Origin: an uncultured Streptomyces sp.
Lineage (GTDB): Bacteria > Actinomycetota > Actinomycetes > Streptomycetales > Streptomycetaceae
Assembly: GCF_947488945.1 (NCBI RefSeq)
Contig: NZ_CANLBS010000018.1
Coordinates: forward strand, 1 to 64,000
Direction: 5' to 3'
Length of the DNA: 64,000 nt
Shown: piece after piece, positions 1 to 8,207 of the stretch
Layout: each line of letters opens with the position of its first letter
Position numbering within the stretch: position 1 is the first letter of the stretch
Notes under the pieces: generated by a model
Database searches by the model: none
What the model was told of the DNA's origin: nothing
The model's input: only the letters and a program-made list of their open reading frames with translations
Position numbers and translations under genes: made by a program

Positions 1-36
1 CTCGATCCGCGCCCACTGCGCGTCAGTCAACGGCAC
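1..36 (-). CDS. IS5-family transposase, N-terminal fragment (runs off the left edge)
   Basis: Only the first twelve codons are inside the window. Read on the minus strand from a GTG at 34-36 they give MPLTDAQWARIE, the standard opening of IS5-type transposases that are common in Streptomyces. The rest of the gene lies to the left, so it cannot be judged whether the element is intact. It lies about 450 bp beyond the end of the biosynthetic cluster and may mark its left boundary. No terminal inverted repeat could be assigned with confidence in the bases that follow. Confidence 0.6.
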   Translation of the reverse strand, partial: MPLTDAQWARIE

Positions 37-262
37 AACCAGACCAACGATCGGATGATCTGAACGAAACGGCCTAGCGCCAAGGTCTCGGCGACTGGGC
101 TCCGCCCGACGCCGAGTAGAACCGAAAGGGCACCGTTAGCCGAGGGAGTTCCCTGGGACTTCCAGCCCCACCAACCAGCAGGGGCGTGAAACAACTCGTG
201 GCAGGTCACCGCTGGCTGGTCTCTTCCGGGACATCTGAGAGCTCTCTGGAAGAGCACCGCCG

Positions 263-302
263 GTCCCCTCCTGCACTGCACGAATACAGGGCAGGAGGGG
301 AC
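263..302. repeat. 12-bp inverted repeat (hairpin)
   Basis: GTCCCCTCCTGC at 263-274 is perfectly complementary to GCAGGAGGGGAC at 291-302, with a 16-nt loop. It lies in the gene-free stretch between the transposase fragment and cysN. No T-run follows. It could be a bidirectional terminator or part of the insertion-sequence end. Confidence 0.5.
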
Positions 303-401
303 TCGTTGGGCACCCCTGGGACTTTTCCGGGACTTTCCGGACACTGGTCAGCGCATCACGTCCCACAACACGTCCGGCGGTCATGGGGGGACGTTCCCGC
401 G

Positions 402-450
402 GCCCGTCACTCACGGAGGCCGTTCCGGCGTGCCGTTGCGAGTGACGGGC
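402..450 (-). terminator. Probable terminator of the leftward biosynthetic operon
   Basis: GCCCGTCACTC (402-412) pairs perfectly with GAGTGACGGGC (440-450). The stem begins 34 bp after the cysN stop codon, the right place for the terminator of the operon that ends with cysN. The loop is long (27 nt) and itself GC-rich. There is no strong U-tract, which is usual for Streptomyces. Confidence 0.55.
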
Positions 451-483
451 GGAGAAGGGCGTCGCCCCTGAGCCATGCGGACC

Positions 484-1779
484 TCACGGCCCGGCCATAC
501 CCGCGGCGAGTGTCATACCGTCACCGGGATCGATCAGCAGGAACGAGCCTGTACGCCGTGAGTCCGCGTACCCGTCCAGGGCCAGCGGTTCGGCGACCCT
601 GATCCGCACCTGACCGATCTCGTTGGCCACGAGGCGATCGGGGCGGTGCCCGCCGGACAGATCGTCCAGATCGAGCCGGGAGGTGATCTCGTCGACGATC
701 CCCTTGACCGTCCTGGTGGTGTGTTTGAGCAGGACCCGCTGACCGGCTGTCAAGGGTCGGTCGGCCACGTGGCAGACCGTCGCCCCGACGTCCCGCGTGA
801 GGGGAGGGGCTCCGTCGACGGGCACGATGAGATCGCCTCGGGCGATGTCGATGTCGTCCGCCAGCAGCAGCGTCACCGAGCAGGGCGCCGACGCCACGTC
901 GACGGGTTCGCCCAGCAGGTCGATCCCGGCGATCGTGGTGGTGGTGCCCGAGGGAAGAACGACGACCCGCTCCCCCACGCGGAACGAGCCGACCGCTATC
1001 TGCCCGGCGTATCCCCGGTAGTCCGGCAGGTCGGGCGTCCCGGGGCGGATGACGTACTGCACGGGGAACCGGGCGCCGCACGTCTCCGTGTCCGTGTCGA
1101 CGACCACCGTTTCCAGGTGTTCCAGAACGGTCGGGCCGCTGTACCAGCTCATGGTCGTCGAACGGTCCACCACGTTGTCCCCGGTGAGGGCCGAGATGGG
1201 GATGGCGGTCACCTCCGGGATACCGAGCGCATCGGCGTAGGCGGCGAACTCCTCGGTGATCGCCGTGAACACCGGTTCCAGGTAGCCGACCAAGTCCATC
1301 TTGTTGACGGCGAACACGACGTGCGGTACGCGCAGGAGGGCCGAAATGGCGGCGTGCCTGCGGGTCTGCTCGACGACGCCGTTGCGGGCGTCGACGAGGA
1401 TCACCGTCAGTTCCGCGGTCGAGGCCCCGGTGACCATGTTCCGGGTGTACTGCACGTGTCCTGGGGTGTCGGCGAGGATGAACCGGCGCCGCGGGGTGGC
1501 GAAGTAGCGGTAGGCGACGTCGATGGTGATGCCCTGCTCGCGTTCGGCGCGCAGGCCGTCGGTGAGCAGGGCGAGGTCGGGCGTCTGCTGTCCCCGGTCC
1601 TGGGAGGCGTGCTCGATCGCCTCCAGCTGGTCCGCCAGGACGGACTTGGAGTCGTGCAGCAGCCGGCCCACCAGGGTGGACTTGCCGTCGTCGACCGAGC
1701 CCGCCGTCGCGAAGCGCAGCAGCGTCCCGGTGGCGCGGTCCGTGAAATCGGCCGCGGTACGAACCGTCGGTGCGGTCAT
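484..1779 (-). CDS. cysN: Sulfate adenylyltransferase, GTPase subunit CysN
   Basis: CysN is the GTPase half of ATP sulfurylase. It drives adenylation of sulfate by CysD to give adenosine 5'-phosphosulfate (APS). The 431-residue protein shows the translation-factor GTPase motifs in order: GSVDDGKS (27-34), DTPGH (104-108) and NKMD (159-162), followed by beta-barrel domains. It has no C-terminal APS kinase domain; that activity is encoded separately by cysC. The ATG at 1777-1779 lies 2 bp after the cysD stop, so the pair is translationally coupled. It is the last gene of the leftward cluster operon. Within this cluster it most likely feeds PAPS to the sulfotransferase at 14113-14850 rather than serving assimilation. 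Confidence 0.93.
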   Translation of the reverse strand: MTAPTVRTAADFTDRATGTLLRFATAGSVDDGKSTLVGRLLHDSKSVLADQLEAIEHASQDRGQQTPDLALLTDGLRAEREQGITIDVAYRYFATPRRRFILADTPGHVQYTRNMVTGASTAELTVILVDARNGVVEQTRRHAAISALLRVPHVVFAVNKMDLVGYLEPVFTAITEEFAAYADALGIPEVTAIPISALTGDNVVDRSTTMSWYSGPTVLEHLETVVVDTDTETCGARFPVQYVIRPGTPDLPDYRGYAGQIAVGSFRVGERVVVLPSGTTTTIAGIDLLGEPVDVASAPCSVTLLLADDIDIARGDLIVPVDGAPPLTRDVGATVCHVADRPLTAGQRVLLKHTTRTVKGIVDEITSRLDLDDLSGGHRPDRLVANEIGQVRIRVAEPLALDGYADSRRTGSFLLIDPGDGMTLAAGMAGP

Positions 1780-1781
1780 GG

Positions 1782-2720
1782 CTAGAAGTACCCTTCCCTC
1801 TTGCGGTCTTCCATGGCGGCCTCCGAGAGTTTGTCGTCGGCGCGTGTGGCGCCTCGTTCGGTCAGCCGGGAGGAGGCGATCTCCGCGATGACGGCCGCGA
1901 GCGAGGTCGCGTCGGAGTCGACGGCGCCGGTGCAGGACATGTCGCCGACGGTCCGGTAGCGGATGAGCCGGGTCTCCACCCGTTCGGACTCCGAGGGCCC
2001 TCCCCAGGCACCGGAGGTGAGCCACATACCCGACCGTTTGAACACCGGCCGCTCATGGGCGAAGTAGATGCCGGGGAGTTCGATGTCCTCGCGGGCGATG
2101 TACTGCCAGACGTCGAGTTCGGTCCAGTTGGAGAGGGGGAAGACGCGGACGTGCTCGCCGGGGGCGTGGCGTCCGTTGTAGAGCTGCCAGAGTTCGGGAC
2201 GCTGGCGGCGGGGGTCCCACTGGGAGAACTCGTCGCGCAGGGAGAAGACGCGTTCCTTGGCGCGGGCCTTCTCCTCGTCGCGGCGGCCGCCGCCGAAGAC
2301 GGCGTCGAAGCGGTGCTGCTGGATCGCCTCGGTGAGCGGGACCGTCTGGAGGGGGTTGCGGGTGCCGTCGGGGCGCTCGCGCAGGGTGCCGTTGTCGATG
2401 TACTCCTGGACGGAGGCGACGTGCAGACGCAGCCCGTGCTTCTCGACGGTGCGGTCCCGGTGGTCGAGGACCTCGGGGAAGTTGTGCCCGGTGTCCACGT
2501 GCAGCAAGGAGAACGGGACGGGGGCCGGCGCGAACGCCTTCAGCGCCAGGTGCAGCATCACGATGGAGTCCTTGCCGCCGGAGAAGAGGATCACCGGCCG
2601 TTCGAACTCCCCCGCCACCTCGCGGAAGATGTGCACGGATTCCGACTCCAGCGCGTCCAGGTGCGTGGGGACGCTCTGGGTCGCGGCGGCCGGGGCGACG
2701 AGCCGCGCGGTCGTTGTCAT
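1782..2720 (-). CDS. cysD: Sulfate adenylyltransferase, catalytic subunit CysD
   Basis: This is the 312-residue catalytic subunit of ATP sulfurylase, which makes APS from sulfate and ATP with CysN. It carries the PP-loop nucleotide-binding motif SGGKDS at residues 47-52 and the family signature GGGRRDEEKARAKERVFSLR in mid-protein. It ends in the typical KREGYF tail, so it is full length. Its ATG overlaps the cysC stop (ATGA), and cysN starts 2 bp after its own stop. Placement inside a secondary-metabolite operon suggests a dedicated, duplicated sulfate-activation set. Confidence 0.94.
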   Translation of the reverse strand: MTTTARLVAPAAATQSVPTHLDALESESVHIFREVAGEFERPVILFSGGKDSIVMLHLALKAFAPAPVPFSLLHVDTGHNFPEVLDHRDRTVEKHGLRLHVASVQEYIDNGTLRERPDGTRNPLQTVPLTEAIQQHRFDAVFGGGRRDEEKARAKERVFSLRDEFSQWDPRRQRPELWQLYNGRHAPGEHVRVFPLSNWTELDVWQYIAREDIELPGIYFAHERPVFKRSGMWLTSGAWGGPSESERVETRLIRYRTVGDMSCTGAVDSDATSLAAVIAEIASSRLTERGATRADDKLSEAAMEDRKREGYF

Positions 2721-3403
2721 GCGAGATTCCTCTCGTCGAGATGTGCGTGGATGGCTGCCACGGACTCGGCCACGGTCAGATGCTGCGTCGGAATGCGCAG
2801 GTCAGGTGCGGCAGGTTCCTCGTACGGGTCGTCCACGCCGGTGAGTCCCGAGATCTCTCCCGCCGCCTGCTGGGCGTACAGACCCTTGACGTCGCGCACC
2901 GAGCACACCTCGACGGGCGTGGCGACGTGCACCTGTACGTACGGTGTGCCCGAGGCGGCGTGCCGTCGGCGTACGGCCTCCCGGCCGTCGGCGTACGGTG
3001 CGATGACAGGGACCAGGGCCAGCACGCCGTTGCGGGCCAGCAGTTCGGCGACGAAGCCCATCCGGCCGACGTGGGTGTCGCGGTCCTGTCGGCCGAACCC
3101 GAGTCCGGCCGACAGGAAGGTGCGCATCTCGTCGCCGTCGAGGACCTCCACCCTCCGGCCCTCGGCACGCAGTCGGCCGGCCAGCGCGAAGGCGAGCGTG
3201 GTCTTGCCCGCGCTGGGCAGACCTGTCAGCCACACGGTGGCGCCCTTGGTCCGGCTCGGGTCCGTCCCCGCGTGATCGGTCGTGTCCGTGCCGTCGGGTA
3301 CGCCGACAGCAGTGGTCCGGGTCTCGGTCTCGTTCCCGGTCTCGGTCTCGGTCTCGTTCCCGGTCTCGTTCCCGGTCTCGTTCCCGGTCTCGGTCTCGCT
3401 CAT
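2717..3403 (-). CDS. cysC: Adenylylsulfate kinase CysC with low-complexity N-terminal extension
   Basis: CysC phosphorylates APS to PAPS, the universal sulfate donor for sulfotransferases. The kinase domain starts near residue 54 and has the P-loop GLPSAGKTT (61-69). The first 30 residues are a repetitive acidic Glu/Thr/Gly/Asn run encoded by tandem DNA repeats, absent from ordinary APS kinases, and residues 31-53 look like a linker. A later in-frame start would remove the extension, but the ATG at 3403 overlaps the stop of the preceding CysQ-like gene, which supports it. Together with CysD and CysN it completes PAPS supply for the cluster sulfotransferase. Confidence 0.9.
   Translation of the reverse strand: MSETETGNETGNETGNETETETGNETETRTTAVGVPDGTDTTDHAGTDPSRTKGATVWLTGLPSAGKTTLAFALAGRLRAEGRRVEVLDGDEMRTFLSAGLGFGRQDRDTHVGRMGFVAELLARNGVLALVPVIAPYADGREAVRRRHAASGTPYVQVHVATPVEVCSVRDVKGLYAQQAAGEISGLTGVDDPYEEPAAPDLRIPTQHLTVAESVAAIHAHLDERNLA
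3321..3399. repeat. Tandem hexamer/dodecamer repeat inside cysC
   Basis: On the plus strand, copies of GTCTCG and GTCTCGTTCCCG alternate through this stretch. On the coding strand they specify repeated Glu-Thr and Gly-Asn-Glu-Thr units at the CysC N terminus. Multiples of six keep the frame open, so copy number can change without breaking the gene. It looks like a replication-slippage product. Confidence 0.8.
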
Positions 3404-4284
3404 GAGGGCGTCTCCGTCGCAGGGGGTGTCACATCGGCGAGGGCGGCAAGGATGCGGACGTGGTCACCGGGGTGACAGACGACGAGATCGGGCAGCCACG
3501 GGTGAGCCTGGTTGTAGCGCAGGGGTGAGCCGTCGATGCGGGAGGCGTGGAGTCCGCGGGCGACGGCGACGGCCACCGGGGCGGCGGAGTCCCATTCGTA
3601 CTGGCCACCGGCGTGGATGTAGGCGTCGGCCGTCCCCTCGATCACCGCGGCGATCTTCACGCCGGCCGATCCCATGGGAACCAGCCGGGCGTCGAGTCGC
3701 CGCGCCACGGGGCCGATGAGCGCGGGGGGCCGGCTGCGGCTGACCGCGAGACGCAGCCCCCGCCCCGGGCCGGGGCCTTCGGCCCGGGGCCCGGTCCGGC
3801 GCCGGGGACCGGGCACCGGCGCCGTGGTGAGGAGGGAGCCCCGCTCGGGCAGGGCGACGGCCGCGGCGGTCAGCCGTCCCTCCTCCCACAGGGCGACGTG
3901 GACCGCCCAGTCGCTCCGCCACGCTTCGGAGAACTCCCGCGTACCATCCAGGGGATCGATGATCCACACCCGGGAGGCATTCAGCCGGCCCGCGTCGTCG
4001 GCCCCCTCCTCGGACAGCACCGCGTCGGCCGGCCGGTGCTGCCGCAGGGCGGCGGCCAGGTGGCGCTGCGCTCCCGCGTCACCGAGGCGGGCCAAGTCCT
4101 GCGGTGGGGCACCGGTGTGCTCGGCCCGCAGAGCGAGCAGGACGCGCCCGGCCCCGGTCGCCAGCACGGCCGCCAGCGCCGTGTCGTCGGCGATCCGCGA
4201 GGTGCCGTCCAGCAACGGCTCGGTCCGCCCACCGCCCTCCGGGAGGGCGGGGTCCGACCGGCCGGGCCGCGCGCCGCCGCTCAC
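3400..4284 (-). CDS. cysQ: CysQ-like 3'(2'),5'-bisphosphate nucleotidase (inositol monophosphatase family)
   Basis: This enzyme probably hydrolyses 3'-phosphoadenosine 5'-phosphate (PAP), the product left by sulfotransferases, relieving inhibition and recycling AMP. The 294-residue protein shows the family metal-binding motifs: an acidic SEEG near 91-94, IIDPLDGTREF (about 108-118) and EWDSAAP (230-236). The GTG at 4282-4284 overlaps the aminotransferase stop, and its own stop overlaps the cysC start. A more distant phosphatase role on a pathway intermediate cannot be excluded, but adjacency to cysC-cysD-cysN favours PAP turnover. Confidence 0.85.
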   Translation of the reverse strand: MSGGARPGRSDPALPEGGGRTEPLLDGTSRIADDTALAAVLATGAGRVLLALRAEHTGAPPQDLARLGDAGAQRHLAAALRQHRPADAVLSEEGADDAGRLNASRVWIIDPLDGTREFSEAWRSDWAVHVALWEEGRLTAAAVALPERGSLLTTAPVPGPRRRTGPRAEGPGPGRGLRLAVSRSRPPALIGPVARRLDARLVPMGSAGVKIAAVIEGTADAYIHAGGQYEWDSAAPVAVAVARGLHASRIDGSPLRYNQAHPWLPDLVVCHPGDHVRILAALADVTPPATETPS

Positions 4285-5627
4285 CACGGTGTCTCGTCCT
4301 TCTGCTCCCAGGGCGTCTGGTAGGGCAGGTCCCGGGCGTAGCCGACCAGGACGTCCCGCTCCGCCCAGACCTTCCGTACCGCCTGGGCGTACAGATCCAG
4401 CAGGGGCGCCGCGTCGGGGTGCAGGTGCGCCTTCTGGATGACGAAGGAACCCTCGATCACCCGGCAGGTGGCGGGGGTGTCGTGAGGGCTCCAGCCCTGT
4501 ACGGCCCGCAGTGCGCCTGGCGGGTACCCGACGGTGTCCAGCGGCCGGCGGAACACGGGCTGGGCGGGCAGCGGAAGGTGCTGGTACATCGCCGCCGGAA
4601 CACCCTCGGCACGCAGGGCCCGGATGACAGCGGCCCGCAACGGCCCCGTCATCGCGGCGGGCAGCCCGAAGGCTTCCGGGTCGAGGCGGAAGCGCAGGAT
4701 GTGCCAGGCGTGGGTGCGGTCGTCGGGGACGCTCGGGACCAGCAGGCCGGGGAGATCCCGCAGCCGGCTCAGGAACTCGCGCACATTGGTGTCCCTGGTC
4801 GCCGCGTCGTCCGGGAAGCGGCTCAGCTGGCTGCGTGTGAACGCGCACTGCAGCGAACTGGGCTTGTGGTTCCAGCCGAGGGCGTGCGACACGTAGAGGC
4901 GCGGCTTGCCGCTCTCGATGACTTCGCCGAACTGCCTCAGTGCCAGGGCGCGTCGGTGCACGTCGGGGTCGTCGGTGTTGACCAGCCCTCCCTCGCCGCA
5001 GGTGGCGAGGTTCTTGCTGACGTTGAGGCTGAAGGAGTTGACCAGACCCAGGGAGCCGACCCGCGCCCCGCGGTAGAGGGCGCCGTGGGCCTGTGCGGCG
5101 TCTTCGACGACGGGAATGCCCAGCGGTTCGGTCAGGGCCAGGATCTCGTCCATGTCCGCCGGGAGACCGTGGAGGTGGACAACGACGACAGCCCGGGTAC
5201 GGGAGGTGAGTGCGGCGGCCACGGATGCGGCATCGACGTTGAACGTCTCCGGGTCGATGTCGGCGAACACCGGGGTCGCCCCGATGTGGAGCGGGGCGAT
5301 ACCGCTGGCGACGAAGCTCAGTGCCGGTACGACCACCTCGTCGCCGGGCTGCACCCCGGCGGCGGCGAGAGCCAGGGAGAGGGCGGCGGTGCCGTTGCTG
5401 ACGGCCAGTGCGTACCCGGTGCCCACGTACCGCGCCCATTCCGCCTCCAGGGCCGGAATCTCCGTCTCCCCGGCCGCCGCCGCGGTGAACGCGCCGCTGC
5501 GCAGACTGCGCAGGACGGCCGCCTCGTCGTCGGGCGTCACCCGGGGCCAGGCCGGGATCCGCCTGCCGCGGGGAACGCTGCGGGGGCCTCCGAGCATGGC
5601 CAGACGGGAGTCGACAGCTGCGGTCAC
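4281..5627 (-). CDS. DegT/DnrJ/EryC1/StrS-family PLP aminotransferase
   Basis: This is a 448-residue type I fold PLP aminotransferase of the sugar-aminotransferase family. The Schiff-base lysine is Lys205 in LNVSKN, followed by the typical GEGG (211-214), and VVEDAAQ (173-179) contains the Asp that binds the pyridine nitrogen. In clusters that make diamino-dihydroxy-heptanoate on LysW, an aminotransferase converts the C6 ketone left by transketolase into the amine. This is the only aminotransferase in the cluster and fits that step. Start is GTG 5625-5627, overlapping the stop of the preceding gene, with GGAGG just upstream. Substrate assignment is by context. Confidence 0.85.
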   Translation of the reverse strand: MTAAVDSRLAMLGGPRSVPRGRRIPAWPRVTPDDEAAVLRSLRSGAFTAAAAGETEIPALEAEWARYVGTGYALAVSNGTAALSLALAAAGVQPGDEVVVPALSFVASGIAPLHIGATPVFADIDPETFNVDAASVAAALTSRTRAVVVVHLHGLPADMDEILALTEPLGIPVVEDAAQAHGALYRGARVGSLGLVNSFSLNVSKNLATCGEGGLVNTDDPDVHRRALALRQFGEVIESGKPRLYVSHALGWNHKPSSLQCAFTRSQLSRFPDDAATRDTNVREFLSRLRDLPGLLVPSVPDDRTHAWHILRFRLDPEAFGLPAAMTGPLRAAVIRALRAEGVPAAMYQHLPLPAQPVFRRPLDTVGYPPGALRAVQGWSPHDTPATCRVIEGSFVIQKAHLHPDAAPLLDLYAQAVRKVWAERDVLVGYARDLPYQTPWEQKDETPW

Positions 5628-6640
5628 AGTTCCTCCAGAAGGTCGCTCATGGCGGACAGCACACGTGCGTGGTCGAGCAGCAGGTCGCGGTGGCGCCGGG
5701 TCAGGCTGTCCGAGGACACCTCGTGCCCGCGGGTGAGGGCGGCCAGGATGCGTACCGCGGTCCAGTGGTGGGCGAGGCGTTCGACGTCCCGGCCCAGTTC
5801 TGCCAGGGCGGGGACGGAGAGCCTGCTCCCCGTCGTACGCAGCCATTCGGCGTGCAGTGCGGTGTTCGCCAAGGTGGCGCCGGCCACGATGAACAGCTCG
5901 TCCGCCACGGGCTGCCCGGCGCTGTACCGCGCCTCGACGTCCGTCAGGAAGGCGGTCATCCCGGGCAGCCCGGTGTAGTGAGGTCCGACCTCACCGGTCG
6001 TGAAGCCCTGGTGGTTGCGGCGCAGCGAGGTCGCGACGGCGGACCGGTCGGGGGCCGGGACCGGCTCTCCCAGGCGGGGTTCGAGCCAGCGGTGGGAGAT
6101 GTCCTGGTCGGCGAAGAACATGTCCCGCTCGTGTTCCCCGCGGTTGCCCGAACCGCGGGCGGCGCGCAGGACCGACTGGGGGATGTCACCGTCGAAGCGG
6201 GGCGGGACGGTGTCCATGACCCGGGCGGTGCCGCGCTCGTCGTCGAAGCCGTACACGATGATCAGATGGTTGGCGTGCACGTCCCGGTAGGCGGGGCGGA
6301 ACGGCAGGCAGTAATTGTCGACGGCCACCGCCACCGGTGTGCCCCGGAGCAACGCCTCGCGCACCTGCCGCCATCCCTCGTCGGCATCCATCGGGCGGTG
6401 CCAGACGCTGTCCACCGGGTGGTGCGGGGCCAGGGTGCCGAACAGGGACCGGTCGGGGGCCAGGGGGAGGTAGTACTCCTCGCGACGGAAGTCGCCCTGG
6501 CGGTAGAGGAAGTGCCATCCGGAGCCGAGGGCGTCGAGCGGCGAGTGGCCGCCCTGGGCGAGGAGGGTGCCCGCACAGGCGTGCAGGCATCCGGCGAGAT
6601 CGTGGCGCCAGGGGGTGACGCGGTCCAGGACGACGCGCAT
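5624..6640 (-). CDS. BtrH-like protein, candidate large subunit of an aziridine-forming pair
   Basis: The 338-residue protein resembles the BtrH N-terminal family, to which the acyltransferase of butirosin synthesis belongs. Visible features are a Cys-rich N terminus (Cys18, Cys22), a central stretch VAVAVDNYCLPFRP (103-116) and HANHLIIVYGFDD (122-134), which gives a possible Cys/His pair of papain-like logic. The C-terminal 130 residues are helical. It overlaps the next gene by one base (TGATG), so the two products are probably made in equal amounts. Azinomycin and vazabitide use two-protein complexes (AziU3/U2, Vzb10/11) for aziridine closure by sulfate elimination, and this coupled pair is the best positional candidate. 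The alternative is an acyl or aminoacyl transfer enzyme. Confidence 0.55.
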   Translation of the reverse strand: MRVVLDRVTPWRHDLAGCLHACAGTLLAQGGHSPLDALGSGWHFLYRQGDFRREEYYLPLAPDRSLFGTLAPHHPVDSVWHRPMDADEGWRQVREALLRGTPVAVAVDNYCLPFRPAYRDVHANHLIIVYGFDDERGTARVMDTVPPRFDGDIPQSVLRAARGSGNRGEHERDMFFADQDISHRWLEPRLGEPVPAPDRSAVATSLRRNHQGFTTGEVGPHYTGLPGMTAFLTDVEARYSAGQPVADELFIVAGATLANTALHAEWLRTTGSRLSVPALAELGRDVERLAHHWTAVRILAALTRGHEVSSDSLTRRHRDLLLDHARVLSAMSDLLEEL

Positions 6641-7272
6641 CAGGCCACCACCCTCTCGGTCCGGGCGCCGGCGGTGGCGGACAGAGTGAGAGCGAAAACG
6701 TGGATCGCGGGGTTGTACGGGAAGCGGATCCCGGCGAGTTCGGCCTCGCGCGGTACAGGAACGCGAACCCGCCACAAGGACGGACCCATGTCGCGCTGGA
6801 TGTGCCGCGGGTAGTGCATGACGGGGAAGGTGATGCCCGACGTGAAGCCGAAGTGGGGTGGTGTCTGGGGCCAGAAGTCGGGCACCCGGAGCCATTCGGG
6901 GTCGGTGGTGCCGTCGGCGAAGTGCAGGTGGAGGACGTCCTCGGTGCGGCGTTCACCGGCGGCCAGCAGGTAGATCCAGTCGTACCGGCCCTTCGGCACG
7001 TCCAGTCGCTGCCCGGAGCAGCGCAGGTTGTCCGGTCCCTCGGTCTGCGCGGGGAACCGGAAGCGCACTCCGCCGACGTCGACCGTGCCGTCCGCGTCGG
7101 CCTGCGGCAGGTGCTGCGCGGGAAAGGTGTTCGCCCAGACGTTGAAGGCTCCGGCACCGAGGTCGTCGGGGCGGGTGACACCGGTGTTGTCCAGGTGGGG
7201 CCGTAGGTCCAGCTGGGTCGGTACGGCGGCGGGCGGGGCGTGTACGGCCGCCGCCGTCGGGTCTGCGGTCAC
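6640..7272 (-). CDS. Uncharacterised beta-rich protein, candidate partner of the BtrH-like protein
   Basis: This 210-residue protein belongs to no enzyme family recognised by eye. Its middle part (for example GVRFRFP, PDNLRCSGQ, DWIYLLAAGE and LHLHFADGTT) reads like the beta-sandwich modules attached to some actinobacterial glycoside hydrolases. The start is GTG at 7270-7272, which overlaps the GNAT stop and has a GAGGAG about 9 nt upstream. It is tightly coupled to the following BtrH-like gene. In a cluster with full PAPS supply and a sulfotransferase, these are the only two unassigned coupled proteins. That makes them candidates for a sulfate-eliminating, aziridine-forming complex. Confidence 0.5.
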   Translation of the reverse strand: MTADPTAAAVHAPPAAVPTQLDLRPHLDNTGVTRPDDLGAGAFNVWANTFPAQHLPQADADGTVDVGGVRFRFPAQTEGPDNLRCSGQRLDVPKGRYDWIYLLAAGERRTEDVLHLHFADGTTDPEWLRVPDFWPQTPPHFGFTSGITFPVMHYPRHIQRDMGPSLWRVRVPVPREAELAGIRFPYNPAIHVFALTLSATAGARTERVVA

Positions 7273-8207
7273 GGGATCATCTCCTCGCGTGTGGATGGCA
7301 CGGCCCGTCCGTGCGGGCGGGGCGCGATCCGGGCCTCGCGACCCGGGTTGTAGCGCCAGACCGCGAACCGCCACGGGTCGGCGGTGCGGGGCATGACGTG
7401 TGTCGGGAGGCGTTCACGGGGACCGGCGTACCGGGTGATGTGGGTGTCGAGTGGCAGCCCTCCAGGGGCCGGAGGTTCGCAGGCGTGATCCGCCGGGTGG
7501 GGGTTCATGTGGGCATCGGTGCCCGCGTAACGGACCGGTGCGTCCGGCCCGAGGTGCGCGGCCAGCGCGTCGGCGCCGCCACGGGCCGCGTCGGCGACAC
7601 CGCGGTGGCGGCCGGTGACCGCGTACACCTCTCCCGCCAGGACGAACCAGCTGACGGTGGGCAGGAGAGCGGGCCAGATCCATTCTTCGGCGAGAGGCGC
7701 CGGGATGCCCGGGGAGCCGGGGCTGCGTTCCATCACCAGTTCGCTCAGCGGTTTACCGGGCCCCGGTTCCAGCCCTGTGACGCGGTAGCCCAGGCGGGCG
7801 TAGAGAGGGGGCAGTCCGCGTTCCACGACCGCGTTGAGGCGGATGGCGGGGATGTCCCGGTCGGCTGCGGCTCGTTCCAGCGTCGACAGCAGGAGGCGGC
7901 CGACCCCGCCGCCGCGCAGGGCGGGGTCGACGACCACGCGGTGGACGCACCAGGACCCGTCCTCCGTGCCGGTCACCCGCATCGCACCGGTGATCTCGGC
8001 CGAGGGGCTGAGCGCGATCCACAACGCGTCGCCGGCGGCGAGCTCGTCGAGGAGCGGCGCGGCCTCGTCGCCGGCCCCGTCGGGGCACGGCAGTCCGGCG
8101 ATCTCGCCGGTGTCCGAGAAGGCCCTTCTCGTCAGCGCGGCGACCCGGTCCGCCCAACGGCGGGCCGCCGGGCCGGCCCCGGTGACGGTGAGGACGCGGC
8201 CGCTCAC
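7269..8207 (-). CDS. GNAT-family N-acetyltransferase with a C-terminal extension
   Basis: The N-terminal ~165 residues are a GNAT domain with the acetyl-CoA pyrophosphate loop RGGGVGRLLL (98-107) and ARLGYRVTG in motif B. About 145 further residues, ending in a Trp/Arg-rich segment (WRFAVWRYNPGRE), resemble nothing known to me. The start is GTG 8205-8207, overlapping the stop of the M20 gene. Next to an M20 amidase it suggests acetylation of an amine (protection or self-resistance) followed by later deacylation. The acceptor could be the second amino group of the heptanoate or the finished aziridine peptide. Confidence 0.75.
   Translation of the reverse strand: MSGRVLTVTGAGPAARRWADRVAALTRRAFSDTGEIAGLPCPDGAGDEAAPLLDELAAGDALWIALSPSAEITGAMRVTGTEDGSWCVHRVVVDPALRGGGVGRLLLSTLERAAADRDIPAIRLNAVVERGLPPLYARLGYRVTGLEPGPGKPLSELVMERSPGSPGIPAPLAEEWIWPALLPTVSWFVLAGEVYAVTGRHRGVADAARGGADALAAHLGPDAPVRYAGTDAHMNPHPADHACEPPAPGGLPLDTHITRYAGPRERLPTHVMPRTADPWRFAVWRYNPGREARIAPRPHGRAVPSTREEMIP

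Noticed and set aside
186..602. A 138-codon open frame upstream of the cluster on the plus strand
   Set aside because: It overlaps the cysN 3' end and two hairpins and has no recognisable motif or ribosome site.
3321..3399. CRISPR-like or regulatory iteron array
   Set aside because: The units are contiguous hexamers without spacers and are translated in frame as part of CysC.
484..3403. Assimilatory sulfate reduction operon
   Set aside because: No APS/PAPS reductase, sulfite reductase or sulfate transporter is present. A sulfotransferase and a PAP phosphatase are, so PAPS supply for sulfation fits better.
4285..5439. An extended CysQ-like gene starting at 5439
   Set aside because: The extra 385 codons are antisense-like composition over the aminotransferase gene in another frame. 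GTG 4284 is coupled to the aminotransferase stop.
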